Shown here: in pieces, positions 8,624 to 16,791 of the stretch
How the letters are laid out: every line of letters starts with the position of its first letter
Numbering within the stretch: the stretch's first letter is position 1
NCBI GenBank assembly: GCA_019117495.1
Contig: DWZP01000013.1
Coordinates: 1 to 51,967, forward strand
Reading direction: 5' to 3'
Source: Fusicatenibacter_A intestinipullorum
GTDB taxonomy: Bacteria; Bacillota; Negativicutes; Acidaminococcales; Acidaminococcaceae
Length of the DNA stretch: 51,967 nucleotides
Made by a program: the position numbers and the translations under genes
Notes under the pieces: generated by a model
The model's input: the letters and a program-made list of their open reading frames with translations, nothing else
Database searches by the model: none
What the model was told of the DNA's origin: nothing

Positions 8624-9244
8624 ATGAAAATTATCGCAATGGAGGTTGGCTATATTGCCACCAACTGTTACATTGTAGTTAACGAAGAAACGCACCACGG
8701 CGTTATTATAGACCCGGGCGGAGATGCAGTCCGCATTATGGAAGCCGTGCAGAAGGAAAACCTTACCGTTGACGCCATATTTTTAACGCACGGCCACGGC
8801 GACCATATTATGGCGCTGGCAGAAGTTGCGGAAAAAACCGGCGCGCCGGTGTATATCAGTAAGGAAGATGCGCCGATGCTGACGGACCCTGTGGGCAGCC
8901 TTGCCGCTTATATCGGCGGGGGAGCGCTTAAAAAAGCAGCCGATAAGTTTTATGCCGACGGCGACGAAGTGGAAGCAGCCGGCATTAAGTTTAAAGTGCT
9001 GGCAACACCGGGGCATACTCCCGGCGGCGTATGCCTTTTAACCGGCGGCGTTGTGTTCTGCGGCGATACAGTTTTTGCCGAATCAATCGGCAGGACGGAT
9101 TTTCCCGGCGGTTCATACAAACAGCTTTTGCAGTCCATTAAAGAAAAAATTCTTCCGCTTGACGACGACGTTAAACTTTTGCCGGGCCACGGGCCTGCTA
9201 CTACGGTAGGATGGGAGAGACGCAGAAATCCGTTTCTGCAGTAA
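8624..9244 (+). CDS. MBL-fold metallo-hydrolase (glyoxalase II-like, YcbL type)
   Basis: A 206-residue metallo-beta-lactamase-fold hydrolase. The metal-binding motif THGHGDH is at 55-61, with later ligands in ATPGHTPGG and FCGDTVF and a final LLPGHGP His. The size and motif spacing fit the small glyoxalase II-like group (YcbL/YqgX), which lacks the long C-terminal hydroxyacylglutathione substrate domain; the substrate is therefore uncertain. AGGAGG precedes the ATG. It follows rel by 25 bases and precedes the permease gene by 3 bases, so it is likely part of the same transcript. In many Firmicutes an MBL hydrolase follows rel. Confidence 0.9.
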   Translation: MKIIAMEVGYIATNCYIVVNEETHHGVIIDPGGDAVRIMEAVQKENLTVDAIFLTHGHGDHIMALAEVAEKTGAPVYISKEDAPMLTDPVGSLAAYIGGGALKKAADKFYADGDEVEAAGIKFKVLATPGHTPGGVCLLTGGVVFCGDTVFAESIGRTDFPGGSYKQLLQSIKEKILPLDDDVKLLPGHGPATTVGWERRRNPFLQ

Positions 9245-9247
9245 CAG

Positions 9248-10327
9248 ATGATTAAAGATTTCAGCACATTACGCAACAGCACCGCTTTTAAAGTTGCTGT
9301 GGCGGCATTTATATCGTTTATATTTTACCTGTTGGGCAACTTTCTGCTGCCGATACTTTTGGCGGTGGGGCTGGCATTTTTGCTGCACCCCGTTACCAAA
9401 CTGTTCGGCAAAATTACGCTTGGGCGCGGCACAATCCATCTTTCGCGCGTGGTAACAATTTTAATGGCGTTTGTGGCCTTTGGGGTTATTGTGTTCTGCG
9501 CCGTAACCTTTATTATTTTGCCGCTGTTCGGGCAGATTAACGCCCTTGTAGGCAAAATACCTGACTATACCACCAAAATGGATGCCGCAACTTTTGACTG
9601 GCTTTTGGAAGACCCTGCCAATTACCCGCGCCTGCCGCATAATATAGAAAGCCTTTTCGATTATATTACCAGCTGGCTGATGGGCTTTGTGGCAGCGGTT
9701 TTGCGCAACCTGTTAAAATCGACGCTTGACATTATTGCCAACCTTGTCGGCCTGATTGTTGTGCCTTTTCTGGCATTTTACTTTTTAAAAGACTGGCGCG
9801 ACCTGCGCGCAATGCTGATTAACTTTTTCAGCTACGAAGCGCAGCCGCGTGTAGCGCATATTATTGATGAAATAGGCATAACCTTAAGCTGCTACATTCA
9901 GGGGCTGGCACGCCTGAGCCTTATTGCAGGCTTTTGCATAGCCGTCGGCACAACGATTTTGGGTATTCATTATCCGCTTGTTTTTGGCCTGCTTGCCATT
10001 CTTGCGGAAATGGTGCCGGTTGTGGGGCCGCTTATCGGCGCCGTGCCTGCGGTGTTCATAGCATATTCGCAAAGCCCGCAGTCGGCCTTTTATGTGGCGC
10101 TGTTTTATCTGGTGTTCTACCAGTTTGATGCAAATGTTTTAATGCCGCGCATTATCGGCAGAAAGATTGATTTGCATCCGGTAATTTTAATTTTAAGCCT
10201 TTTAATCGGCGCCAAGCTGTACGGCATTTTGGGTATGCTGTTTGCAGTGCCTGTTGCCGCTGTGTACCGCGTTTTGTATAAAGAGCTGTGGCACAGCAGC
10301 GATGAACAGTTAATGGAAAAACAATGA
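9248..10327 (+). CDS. AI-2E family transporter (YdiK/YhhT-type permease)
   Basis: A 359-residue polytopic membrane protein of the AI-2 exporter (formerly UPF0118/PerM) family. It has an N-terminal transmembrane pair (about 15-45), a third segment near 70-95, a soluble loop, and a C-terminal block of hydrophobic segments with the family signature VGPLIGAVPAVFIA and PRIIGRKIDLHPVILILSLL. Family members have been linked to autoinducer-2 export or Na+/H+ antiport, but the real substrate cannot be read from sequence. The start lies 3 bases after the previous stop with only a weak ribosome-binding site, suggesting coupling. Confidence 0.88.
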   Translation: MIKDFSTLRNSTAFKVAVAAFISFIFYLLGNFLLPILLAVGLAFLLHPVTKLFGKITLGRGTIHLSRVVTILMAFVAFGVIVFCAVTFIILPLFGQINALVGKIPDYTTKMDAATFDWLLEDPANYPRLPHNIESLFDYITSWLMGFVAAVLRNLLKSTLDIIANLVGLIVVPFLAFYFLKDWRDLRAMLINFFSYEAQPRVAHIIDEIGITLSCYIQGLARLSLIAGFCIAVGTTILGIHYPLVFGLLAILAEMVPVVGPLIGAVPAVFIAYSQSPQSAFYVALFYLVFYQFDANVLMPRIIGRKIDLHPVILILSLLIGAKLYGILGMLFAVPVAAVYRVLYKELWHSSDEQLMEKQ

Positions 10328-10339
10328 AATGATAGTATG

Positions 10340-11122
10340 ATGAATAGTTATGAAGTAACAAAAAAATTACTGCCCGTACAGGTGAGCGCAGTAACGGCGT
10401 TGTTGCAGAAAATACTTCAAAAACAATTAATTGGCGTATATTTATATGGCTCTGCTGTATTGGGCGGGCTTAAACACGAAAGTGATTTGGATATTTTGGT
10501 TGTTATTAAGGAGTATTTAAGCGAAGCACATCGTTTAACGCTTACAAAAAGGCTGCTTGAATTATCCGGGGAAATAGGAGATAAAAATAATCGTCCATTA
10601 GAAGTTACCATAGTAAGTGAACATATATTGACATTAACTGAAAAAATTCCCGAATGCGAATATATGTACGGGGAATGGTTAAGAGCCGATATAGAATCCG
10701 GAAAAATTCCGCAGCGTTATGTTGAACCGGATATAATTTTACTTTTATTTCAGGCTCGGAGTAGCAGTATTGTTTTATATGGCGTTCCGGCAGAAAATTT
10801 GCTGCCGGAAATAGGATTTGAAAAAATTAATAAAGCAATTTTGCATTCTTTGCCTACTTTAATGAAAACTATTAACGGTGATGAAAGAAATGTATTGCTT
10901 ACGCTTGCCAGAATGTGGTATAGTTTGAGCAGCCAAAAAATTTGTCCAAAAGATATTGCTGCATATTGGGCGGCAGAAAATGTTCCTGAAGAATTGGCCT
11001 ATCTTTTAATTATGGCAGCTGAAGGTTATACGGGTAAAATCAAAGATTGTTGGAAGGATAAAACAGAAGAATTAAATAAGCTTACAGATTTCCTTCAACA
11101 AAAAATAAAAGGTTTTGCTTAA
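10340..11122 (+). CDS. AadA/ANT(9)-like aminoglycoside nucleotidyltransferase
   Basis: A protein of about 260 residues with the AadA fold. Numbering here is from the alternative ATG at 10337. The nucleotidyltransferase core is LYGSAVLGGLKHESDLDIL (36-54), with metal-binding D50 and D52; a catalytic Glu candidate E89 lies in RPLEVTIV; W114 lies in YGEWLRADI; and the C-terminal helical domain has GDERNVLLTLARMWYS (181-196) and CPKDIAAYWA. Enzymes of this family adenylylate spectinomycin and, in AadA, streptomycin. Against AadA1 as I recall it, positions W173 and D178, tied to streptomycin use, are P173 and T178 here, which points to spectinomycin only. The gene is AT-rich compared with its neighbours, has no clear ribosome-binding site, and sits between housekeeping genes. 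The start (10337 or 10340) is uncertain. Confidence 0.85.
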   Translation: MNSYEVTKKLLPVQVSAVTALLQKILQKQLIGVYLYGSAVLGGLKHESDLDILVVIKEYLSEAHRLTLTKRLLELSGEIGDKNNRPLEVTIVSEHILTLTEKIPECEYMYGEWLRADIESGKIPQRYVEPDIILLLFQARSSSIVLYGVPAENLLPEIGFEKINKAILHSLPTLMKTINGDERNVLLTLARMWYSLSSQKICPKDIAAYWAAENVPEELAYLLIMAAEGYTGKIKDCWKDKTEELNKLTDFLQQKIKGFA

Positions 11123-11158
11123 ATATCAGTATAAAAATTTTGCTTGCTATATGTTTTG

Positions 11159-11185
11159 AAACACAGTTTATAGCTGTGTTTTCTT
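11159..11185 (+). terminator. Terminator after the AadA-like gene
   Basis: AAACACAG and CTGTGTTT flank a 7-base loop and are followed by a T-rich tract (TTCTTTGTTT). Confidence 0.7.
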
Positions 11186-11214
11186 TGTTTGGTTGTAAAG
11201 TTTTGCTTAAAATG

Positions 11215-11244
11215 TTGAATATACTGCCATTGTTGTGGTACAAT
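11215..11244 (+). promoter_or_regulatory. Promoter of hisS-aspS
   Basis: -35 TTGAAT (11215-11220), an 18-base spacer and -10 TACAAT (11239-11244) preceded by TGG, an extended -10. Only about 55 bases of leader follow, too short for a T-box. Confidence 0.8.
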
Positions 11245-11304
11245 TAATAAGTATGTAAATTTATGGACAGAGTAAGCCGTAGAAGGCAGTGAGGAGGAAT
11301 CAGC

Positions 11305-12576
11305 TTGCTTACTACTGCGCCAAGAGGCACAAAAGATATACTGCCGCAGGAAATTGAAAACTGGCGGTATGTAGAAGCCGTTATGCGCCGTATTTGCGCG
11401 CAATATGGCTATAAAGAAATAAGAACGCCGGTATTTGAGCATACCGAGTTGTTTAAACGCGGCATTGGCGATACCACCGATGTTGTTGAAAAAGAAATGT
11501 ATACTTTTACCGACCGCGGCAACCGCAGCATTACACTGCGCCCGGAAAATACGGCGTCTGCCGTGCGCGCTTTCTGCGAACACAAGCTTTATGCAGAGCC
11601 TGCGCCGACAAAGCTGTATTATATCGGGCCGATGTTCCGCTACGACCGTCCGCAGGCAGGGCGTTACCGCCAGTTCCACCAGTTTGGCATTGAGGCGCTG
11701 GGCGTGGATACACCGGCAATTGACGCCGAGGCAATTTTACTTGCCGTTACCATTTTAAAGGAACTGGGCTTAAAGGATTTGCACTTGAAAATCAATTCCG
11801 TGGGCTGCCCCAAATGCCGCCCGCAGCACAGGGCCAAATTGCAGGATTATTTCCGCCCGCATCTGGAAGAATTGTGCGATGACTGCAAATCGCGCTTTGA
11901 ACGCAACCCGCTGCGCCTTTTGGACTGCAAAGTGCCGCATGACCACGAACTTGCAGCCGGTGCGCCGAGCCTTGGTGACTGCCTGTGCGAAGAATGCCGC
12001 GAGCATTTTGAAGGCGTAAAAAAACTTTTAACTGCCGCAGGCATTGATTTTGAAGTGGACAACACACTGGTGCGCGGGCTTGATTATTACACCAAAACCG
12101 CGTTTGAAATTCAGTATGTGCCGCTGGGCGCGCAGAGCGCTGTATGCGGCGGCGGACGCTATGACGGCCTTGTTAAGGAAATCGGCGGCCAGGATGTTTC
12201 CGGCATCGGCTTTGCCATGGGTATGGAACGCATCCTTCTGGCGCTTGAAAGCCAGAACCTTTTGCCGGAGCATAAAGACGGCATCGACGCTTTTATCGTC
12301 TGCCCCAATCAGGATAATTTTGAGCTGGCCTTTAAAACCGCTATCGCCTTAAGGCAGGCGGGGCTTAAAACCGAGTTTGACTTTATGGCGCGCAGCATGA
12401 AAGCGCAGATGAAGCAGGCCGGGCGCCTGAACGCCCAATTTGCCGTTATTTTTGGCGACGGCGAACTGGAACGCGGTGCCGTAACCTTAAAGGATATGGC
12501 AAACAGTACACAAACAGAAATTCCTGTTGATGAAATAGTAACAATTTTACAAACAGAGGTGCAAAAGTATGAGTAA
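11305..12576 (+). CDS. hisS: Histidyl-tRNA synthetase
   Basis: A class II aminoacyl-tRNA synthetase that charges tRNA-His; 423 residues is the usual bacterial length. Motif 2 is MFRYDRPQAGRYRQFHQFG, the histidine-specific box is LVRGLDYYTKTAFE, then GGGRYDGL, and motif 3 is GIGFAMGMERILLAL, with a C-terminal anticodon-binding domain (about 325-420). The start is a TTG at 11305, supported by AGGAGG (11292-11297) spaced 7 bases; no ATG or GTG is better placed. The last 8 bases overlap aspS. The hisS-aspS pair is a conserved Firmicutes arrangement. Confidence 0.97.
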   Translation: MLTTAPRGTKDILPQEIENWRYVEAVMRRICAQYGYKEIRTPVFEHTELFKRGIGDTTDVVEKEMYTFTDRGNRSITLRPENTASAVRAFCEHKLYAEPAPTKLYYIGPMFRYDRPQAGRYRQFHQFGIEALGVDTPAIDAEAILLAVTILKELGLKDLHLKINSVGCPKCRPQHRAKLQDYFRPHLEELCDDCKSRFERNPLRLLDCKVPHDHELAAGAPSLGDCLCEECREHFEGVKKLLTAAGIDFEVDNTLVRGLDYYTKTAFEIQYVPLGAQSAVCGGGRYDGLVKEIGGQDVSGIGFAMGMERILLALESQNLLPEHKDGIDAFIVCPNQDNFELAFKTAIALRQAGLKTEFDFMARSMKAQMKQAGRLNAQFAVIFGDGELERGAVTLKDMANSTQTEIPVDEIVTILQTEVQKYE

Positions 12577-14347
12577 TTTGAAACGCAATCATTATTGCGG
12601 CACGCTTGCCAAAGCCGACAACGAAAAAGAAGTTGTGCTTTGCGGCTGGGTTGCCAAAAGACGCGACCACGGCGGACTGATTTTTATTGACCTGCGCGAC
12701 CGCAGCGGCATTGTGCAGGTAGTGGTTGACCCCGACCACGCCGGTGAAGATTTTGCCAAGGCAGAAGCTATCCGCAGCGAATATGTTATTAAAGTGCACG
12801 GCGTTGTACGCCTGCGCAGCGAAGAAACCATCAACCCCAACCTTGCTACCGGCGAAGTTGAAGTTGTAGCCAAAGAGCTGGAAGTTTTAAACAGCGCCAA
12901 AACCCCTCCGTTCTACATTCAGGACGGCATTGACGTTGACGAAAACCTGCGCCTTAAATACCGTTACCTTGACCTGCGCCGCCCGGAAATGCAGCGCAAT
13001 TTAATGCTGCGCCACAAAGTTACCAAACTGATGCGCGATTACATGGACAACCATGATTTCTGTGAAATTGAAACTCCAATGCTGACCAAGAGCACTCCGG
13101 AAGGCGCACGCGATTACCTCGTACCGAGCCGCGTAAACCCCGGCAAGTTCTATGCTCTGCCGCAGTCCCCACAGATTTTCAAACAGCTTTTAATGGTAGC
13201 AGGTATGGAACGCTACTTCCAGATTGTACGCTGCTTCCGCGATGAAGACCTGCGTGCCGACCGCCAGCCTGAATTTACTCAGCTTGATATTGAAATGAGC
13301 TTTGTTGACGCCGACGATATTATGGATATGACCGAAGGTTTAATCCGCCACGTATTCAAAGGCGCGCTTGGTGTTGACCTGCCGGAAAAATTCCAGCGCA
13401 TGACCTGGGACGAAGCTATGGACAAATACGGCAGCGACAAGCCTGACCTGCGTTTCGGCATGGAACTCATCAATATGACCGAAGCCGTTAAAGGCAGCGA
13501 ATTTAAAGTATTTAACGATATTATTGATAAAGGCGGCATTGTTAAAGCCATTAACGTTAAGGGCGATGCCGGTATTCCGCGCCGCGAACTGGACGGTCTG
13601 GTTAATTTTGTTGCCATTTACGGCGCCAAAGGCCTGGCATGGATGCAGATTCAGCCGGATGGCAGCGTAAAATCCCCGATTGCCAAATTCTTCAGCGAAG
13701 AATACCTCGCAAACATTCTTAAAACTGCTGAAGCAGAACCGGGCGACCTGCTGCTCTTTGTTGCCGACAAGCCTTCTGTTGTTGCAGCCGCTCTCGGCGC
13801 ACTGCGTATCGAAATGGCAAAACGCCGCGGCCTTATCGACGAAAACAAACTGGCCTTCACCTGGGTTGTTGACTTCCCGATGTTTGAATACAGCGAAGAA
13901 GAAAAACGCTATGTTGCAATGCACCATCCGTTCACCTCTCCGCGCGAAGAAGATATTCCTCTGCTTGCTACCGACCCCGGCAAAGTATATGCCAAAGCTT
14001 ACGACATGGTACTTAACGGCACCGAAATCGGCGGCGGTTCCATCCGTATCCACAGACGCGACGTGCAGGACGCAGTATTCCATGCTATCGGCCTGAGCGA
14101 AGAACAAGCACAGGAAAAATTCGGCTTTATGATGGGCGCGTTTGAATACGGTGCTCCCCCGCACGGAGGACTTGCTTTCGGCCTCGACCGTTTGGTAATG
14201 ATTATGGCAAAACGCGATTCCATCCGCGACGTAATTGCTTTCCCGAAAACCCAGAGTGCAAGCGATTTGATGTGCCAGGCTCCGAACGACGTAGAAGAAA
14301 AACAACTGCGCGAGCTGCACATCCGCACCGTGCTTGTAAAAAAATAA
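12569..14347 (+). CDS. aspS: Aspartyl-tRNA synthetase
   Basis: A class IIb synthetase of 592 residues, the bacterial type with an inserted GAD domain. The N-terminal OB fold binds the anticodon (about 1-110). The catalytic core shows SPQIFKQLLMVAGMERYFQI, motif 2 (FRDEDLRADRQPEFTQLD) and motif 3 (GLAFGLDRLVMIM). The start ATG lies inside the hisS stop region with GAGGTG just upstream, so translation is coupled. Whether it also charges tRNA-Asn cannot be decided here without knowing if asnS or gatCAB is present. Confidence 0.97.
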   Translation: MSNLKRNHYCGTLAKADNEKEVVLCGWVAKRRDHGGLIFIDLRDRSGIVQVVVDPDHAGEDFAKAEAIRSEYVIKVHGVVRLRSEETINPNLATGEVEVVAKELEVLNSAKTPPFYIQDGIDVDENLRLKYRYLDLRRPEMQRNLMLRHKVTKLMRDYMDNHDFCEIETPMLTKSTPEGARDYLVPSRVNPGKFYALPQSPQIFKQLLMVAGMERYFQIVRCFRDEDLRADRQPEFTQLDIEMSFVDADDIMDMTEGLIRHVFKGALGVDLPEKFQRMTWDEAMDKYGSDKPDLRFGMELINMTEAVKGSEFKVFNDIIDKGGIVKAINVKGDAGIPRRELDGLVNFVAIYGAKGLAWMQIQPDGSVKSPIAKFFSEEYLANILKTAEAEPGDLLLFVADKPSVVAAALGALRIEMAKRRGLIDENKLAFTWVVDFPMFEYSEEEKRYVAMHHPFTSPREEDIPLLATDPGKVYAKAYDMVLNGTEIGGGSIRIHRRDVQDAVFHAIGLSEEQAQEKFGFMMGAFEYGAPPHGGLAFGLDRLVMIMAKRDSIRDVIAFPKTQSASDLMCQAPNDVEEKQLRELHIRTVLVKK

Positions 14348-14422
14348 GCTGATTTGCTTTAAACGTGCTGTAATTTAAGGCAGCGCGTAGGCAAATAAAA
14401 AAATTAAAACAGCAAAACTAAT

Positions 14423-14456
14423 AAATACCGGCTGCTTAACGGCGGCCGGTATTTTG
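14423..14456 (+). terminator. Terminator after aspS
   Basis: AAATACCGGC and GCCGGTATTT form a perfect 10-bp stem; the T run is short. Confidence 0.75.
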
Positions 14457-14472
14457 CGTTGAAAGGCAAAAC

Positions 14473-14501
14473 TTGCTTTTATACGTATTAAGGCGTATAA
14501 T
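14473..14501 (+). promoter_or_regulatory. Promoter of the hicAB locus
   Basis: -35 TTGCTT (14473-14478), a 17-base spacer and a perfect -10 TATAAT (14496-14501), 20 bases before the hicA ATG. Confidence 0.8.
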
Positions 14502-14521
14502 ATAACAGAAGGAGGGAGCAC

Positions 14522-14695
14522 ATGAAAAGGCGCGAACTTCTTAAGCTCTTTGAAAAAGCCGGTTGGTATTTAAAACGTAATGGTGCAAGCCACGACATTT
14601 ACACCGATGGCATCAACAGCGAAGCGATTCCGAGGCATCCTGATGTTAACGAGCGTTTGGCTAAAGAGCTGATTAAAAGATGGGGGCTGAAATAA
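14522..14695 (+). CDS. hicA: Type II toxin HicA
   Basis: A 57-residue protein with the double-stranded-RNA-binding-like HicA fold. It begins MKRRELLKLFEKAGW, continues into LKRNGASHDIYTDG with the catalytic His (H24) in the GASHDIY motif, and ends in an AKELIKRWGLK helix. HicA toxins are ribosome-independent mRNA interferases held inactive by HicB. GAAGGAGGG gives a very strong ribosome-binding site 5-6 bases before the ATG. The gene is too short for many gene finders. It is followed by hicB after 32 bases; toxin-first order is usual for this family. Confidence 0.93.
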   Translation: MKRRELLKLFEKAGWYLKRNGASHDIYTDGINSEAIPRHPDVNERLAKELIKRWGLK

Positions 14696-14727
14696 GCCCC
14701 GTCTTTTGAAAATAAGGAGGGTAAACT

Positions 14728-15114
14728 ATGAAAAACACTGCATACCCTGTTATTTTTGAAAAAGAAAAGGACGGTTATTTTGTAACCGTGCCTGATTTAA
14801 ACAAAAACACGCAGGGAGAAGATTTAGCTGATGCGATAGCTATGGCCCGCGATTTAATTTGTTTATGGATTGTAGATTTGGAAGATGACGGCAAAAAAAT
14901 TCCTGCACCGGGAAGCGTAAAATTCAATTTGCCGGAAGGCGCATTTGTTTCTTTTGTAGATGTTGATGTTGAAGCCTACCGCAGAAAATACGGCACAAAA
15001 ATTGTTAAAAAGAACTGTACCATTCCTGCGTGGCTTAACACCAAAGCAGAAGAAATGAACATTAATTTTTCGCAAACTTTGCAGGAAGCCTTATTGGCAA
15101 AAATAAACGCATAA
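14728..15114 (+). CDS. hicB: Type II antitoxin HicB
   Basis: A 128-residue antitoxin. The N-terminal half is the partial RNase-H-like HicB domain (YPVIFEKEKDGYFVTVPDL, then AIAMARDLICLWIVDLEDDG), which binds and blocks HicA. The C-terminal part (IPAWLNTKAEEMNINFSQT, about 99-117) is a ribbon-helix-helix type DNA-binding segment expected to repress the hicAB promoter. AAGGAGGG precedes the ATG. The DUF3783 gene starts 13 bases later and may share the transcript. Confidence 0.93.
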   Translation: MKNTAYPVIFEKEKDGYFVTVPDLNKNTQGEDLADAIAMARDLICLWIVDLEDDGKKIPAPGSVKFNLPEGAFVSFVDVDVEAYRRKYGTKIVKKNCTIPAWLNTKAEEMNINFSQTLQEALLAKINA

Positions 15115-15127
15115 AAAGGAGAACATT

Positions 15128-15541
15128 ATGGTAAGCTGCGCATTGCTTTATAATTTTACCGGCAAAAAAGCCGAAATGACGAAAATGGTCTGCATGATGA
15201 TGAACATCCGCTTTAAAAGCGTAGGGCAGGAGGATTACCACCAGCCGCTGGGCGCATTGTTAGGCATGGAAGAAGTGCCGCTGAAGGAAGCGAAAGCCGA
15301 TAACGCGCCGATGGCGGAAGAAATGCTTTTGCTGCACGGCTTTGGCGCGGACAAGCTGCAAAAGTTTTTAACGGCTTTGCAGCGCGTGGGCGTTGGGCGC
15401 ATTGATTTAAAAGCCATGCTTACGGAAAATAACCGCACCTGGAGCGGGCTTGCTTTATACGAAGAACTGTGCCAGGAGCGCGATTATTTTAAACAAAAGG
15501 AAGAAGAAAAACGCAGGCAGCAGGCCGAAAATAAAAAATAA
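15128..15541 (+). CDS. DUF3783 domain protein
   Basis: A 137-residue protein with the DUF3783 core near residues 61-115: EEMLLLHGFGADKLQKFL, then GRIDLKAMLTENNRTW and LALYEELCQERDYF. The N-terminal part (about 1-50) is a small alpha/beta stretch containing MVCMMMNIRF, and the C-terminus is a charged helix. Function is unknown across the family, which is frequent in anaerobic Firmicutes. AAAAGGAG precedes the ATG. It lies directly behind hicB and before a bidirectional terminator. Confidence 0.8.
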   Translation: MVSCALLYNFTGKKAEMTKMVCMMMNIRFKSVGQEDYHQPLGALLGMEEVPLKEAKADNAPMAEEMLLLHGFGADKLQKFLTALQRVGVGRIDLKAMLTENNRTWSGLALYEELCQERDYFKQKEEEKRRQQAENKK

Positions 15542-15556
15542 CAGCGTAAAAAGCAA

Positions 15557-15592
15557 AAATCCCTGAAGTTCGTTGGAATTTCAGGGATTTAG
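15557..15592. terminator. Bidirectional terminator between convergent genes
   Basis: AAATCCCTGAA and TTCAGGGATTT form a stem with A-rich and T-rich flanks on both sides, serving the DUF3783 gene (+) and the radical SAM gene (-). Confidence 0.85.
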
Positions 15593-15619
15593 TATATTTA
15601 TAAAGAGTACTAATAAATT

Positions 15620-16510
15620 TTACACGCCGGTGCCGTCAAATTTGGGGATGAAATCTTCGCAGGCAGAATCATCCTCCTGCACAAAGCCGTCCTCAATGCC
15701 GCTGTCAAACAGGTACTGCTCAACTTCCTTATATTCTTCTTTCGTTACGCGGCGGTTAATTTCAGGGTAATCGGCGGCACGCCCGCAGGGAATGTACTGG
15801 TGCATTAAGCTGAACATTACTTCGCCGGGCTTAAAGGTTTTGGCAACCCAGTCAATAACGCCTTTGGTGTTTTCAACCATGCCGGGCATTAACAAATGGC
15901 GGATGATGACGCCGCTCTGCATAATGCCGTTACCGTCAAGCTTGTATGGGCCAACCTGCTTGTACATTTCTTTAATGGCGTCCGTGGCAATGCGGAAGTA
16001 GCTGGGCGCGTTGCTGTATTTTATGGCGGCAAGGTCGTCGCTGTATTTTAAATCGGGCAGCCAGATTTGCACTTTGCCTTTTAACTTGCGCAGGGTGTCC
16101 AGCGTTTCAAAGCCGCTGGTGTTGTACACAACCGGCACTGGCAGCGGTTCTTTAAGGCTTTCCAGCACGGCGTGGGTAAAATGGGTGGGCGTAACAAGGT
16201 TAATGTTGTTCGCGCCCTGGGCAATCAGTTCAAAATAAATTTCGCGCAGGCGCTCAATGCTAATTTCTTTGCCTTTGTTCATGCTGCTTATTTCGTAGTT
16301 CTGGCAAAATACGCAGTGCAGGTTGCAGCCGCTGAAAAACACGGTGCCGCTGCCTTTTTCGCCACTGATGCAGGGTTCTTCCCAAAAGTGCAGGGCGGCG
16401 CGGGCAACAATGGGCTTAATGCCGCAGTGGCACGAGCCGAAAATTCCTTCCGCGTGCATATCGGCAGGGCGGTCAACGCAGCAGCGGTGCGGGCAAACAT
16501 AACATTCCAT
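15620..16510 (-). CDS. Radical SAM protein, COG1313 (PflX-like)
   Basis: A 296-residue radical SAM enzyme of the PflA-like uncharacterised group. The [4Fe-4S]/SAM motif is C62-x3-C66-x2-C69 in SGCNLHCVFCQN. An extra N-terminal cysteine set (ECYVCPHRCCVDRP and GSCHCG, residues 3-29) is typical of COG1313 proteins and may bind a second cluster or metal. The ATG at 16510 (minus) follows AAGGAAG. No glycyl-radical enzyme or other partner lies nearby, so the substrate is unknown; members near AMMECR1/MEMO genes have been grouped as AmmeMemoRadiSam, but those partners are absent here. Confidence 0.9.
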   Translation of the reverse strand: MECYVCPHRCCVDRPADMHAEGIFGSCHCGIKPIVARAALHFWEEPCISGEKGSGTVFFSGCNLHCVFCQNYEISSMNKGKEISIERLREIYFELIAQGANNINLVTPTHFTHAVLESLKEPLPVPVVYNTSGFETLDTLRKLKGKVQIWLPDLKYSDDLAAIKYSNAPSYFRIATDAIKEMYKQVGPYKLDGNGIMQSGVIIRHLLMPGMVENTKGVIDWVAKTFKPGEVMFSLMHQYIPCGRAADYPEINRRVTKEEYKEVEQYLFDSGIEDGFVQEDDSACEDFIPKFDGTGV

Positions 16511-16541
16511 TTATAACACTTCCTTATGCTCGTTTTTTTAT

Positions 16542-16547
16542 ATTGTA
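16542..16547 (-). promoter_or_regulatory. Extended -10 of the radical SAM gene
   Basis: On the minus strand TGTGGTACAAT gives a -10 TACAAT preceded by TGG. The -35 is poorly matched. It lies about 32 bases before the start codon. Confidence 0.55.
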
Positions 16548-16589
16548 CCACAGATTGAACGGGTTTGTTGAATTGTATGCATGTTTAAC

Positions 16590-16763
16590 AGCGGCATAGA
16601 CAAATCTGCGCCCATAAAAACTATACGGCAGTTTAATTAACAAAGCTGACACTTGCAGCGCCTGCGGAACTCGCTGCGCTCAGACATCCTCAGCAAATGC
16701 CGCAAGTGTCACCGATTTTGTGACTGCCTGTTTTTATGATGTTGCAGTTTTGCCCATGCCGCT
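16590..16763. repeat. Long imperfect inverted repeat (174 bp)
   Basis: The left arm (16590-16656) and the reverse complement of the right arm (16702-16763) share, in the same order, AGCGGCAT, CAAA, CTGC, CATAAAAAC, GGCAGT and TGACACTTGC, separated by short mismatched stretches. The 45-base centre (16657-16701) includes a smaller GCAGCG/CGCTGC hairpin. No open frame of note lies inside. It could fold into one long stem as RNA or be a decayed palindromic mobile repeat (MITE-like). A terminator-like hairpin follows at 16792 on the + strand. Confidence 0.7.
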
Positions 16764-16791
16764 GTTTTTTATATCGCAAACTACGCATATT

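Noticed and set aside
11245..11304. A T-box leader before hisS
   Set aside because: Only about 55 bases lie between the promoter and the start codon, and no T-box bulge sequence or terminator is present.
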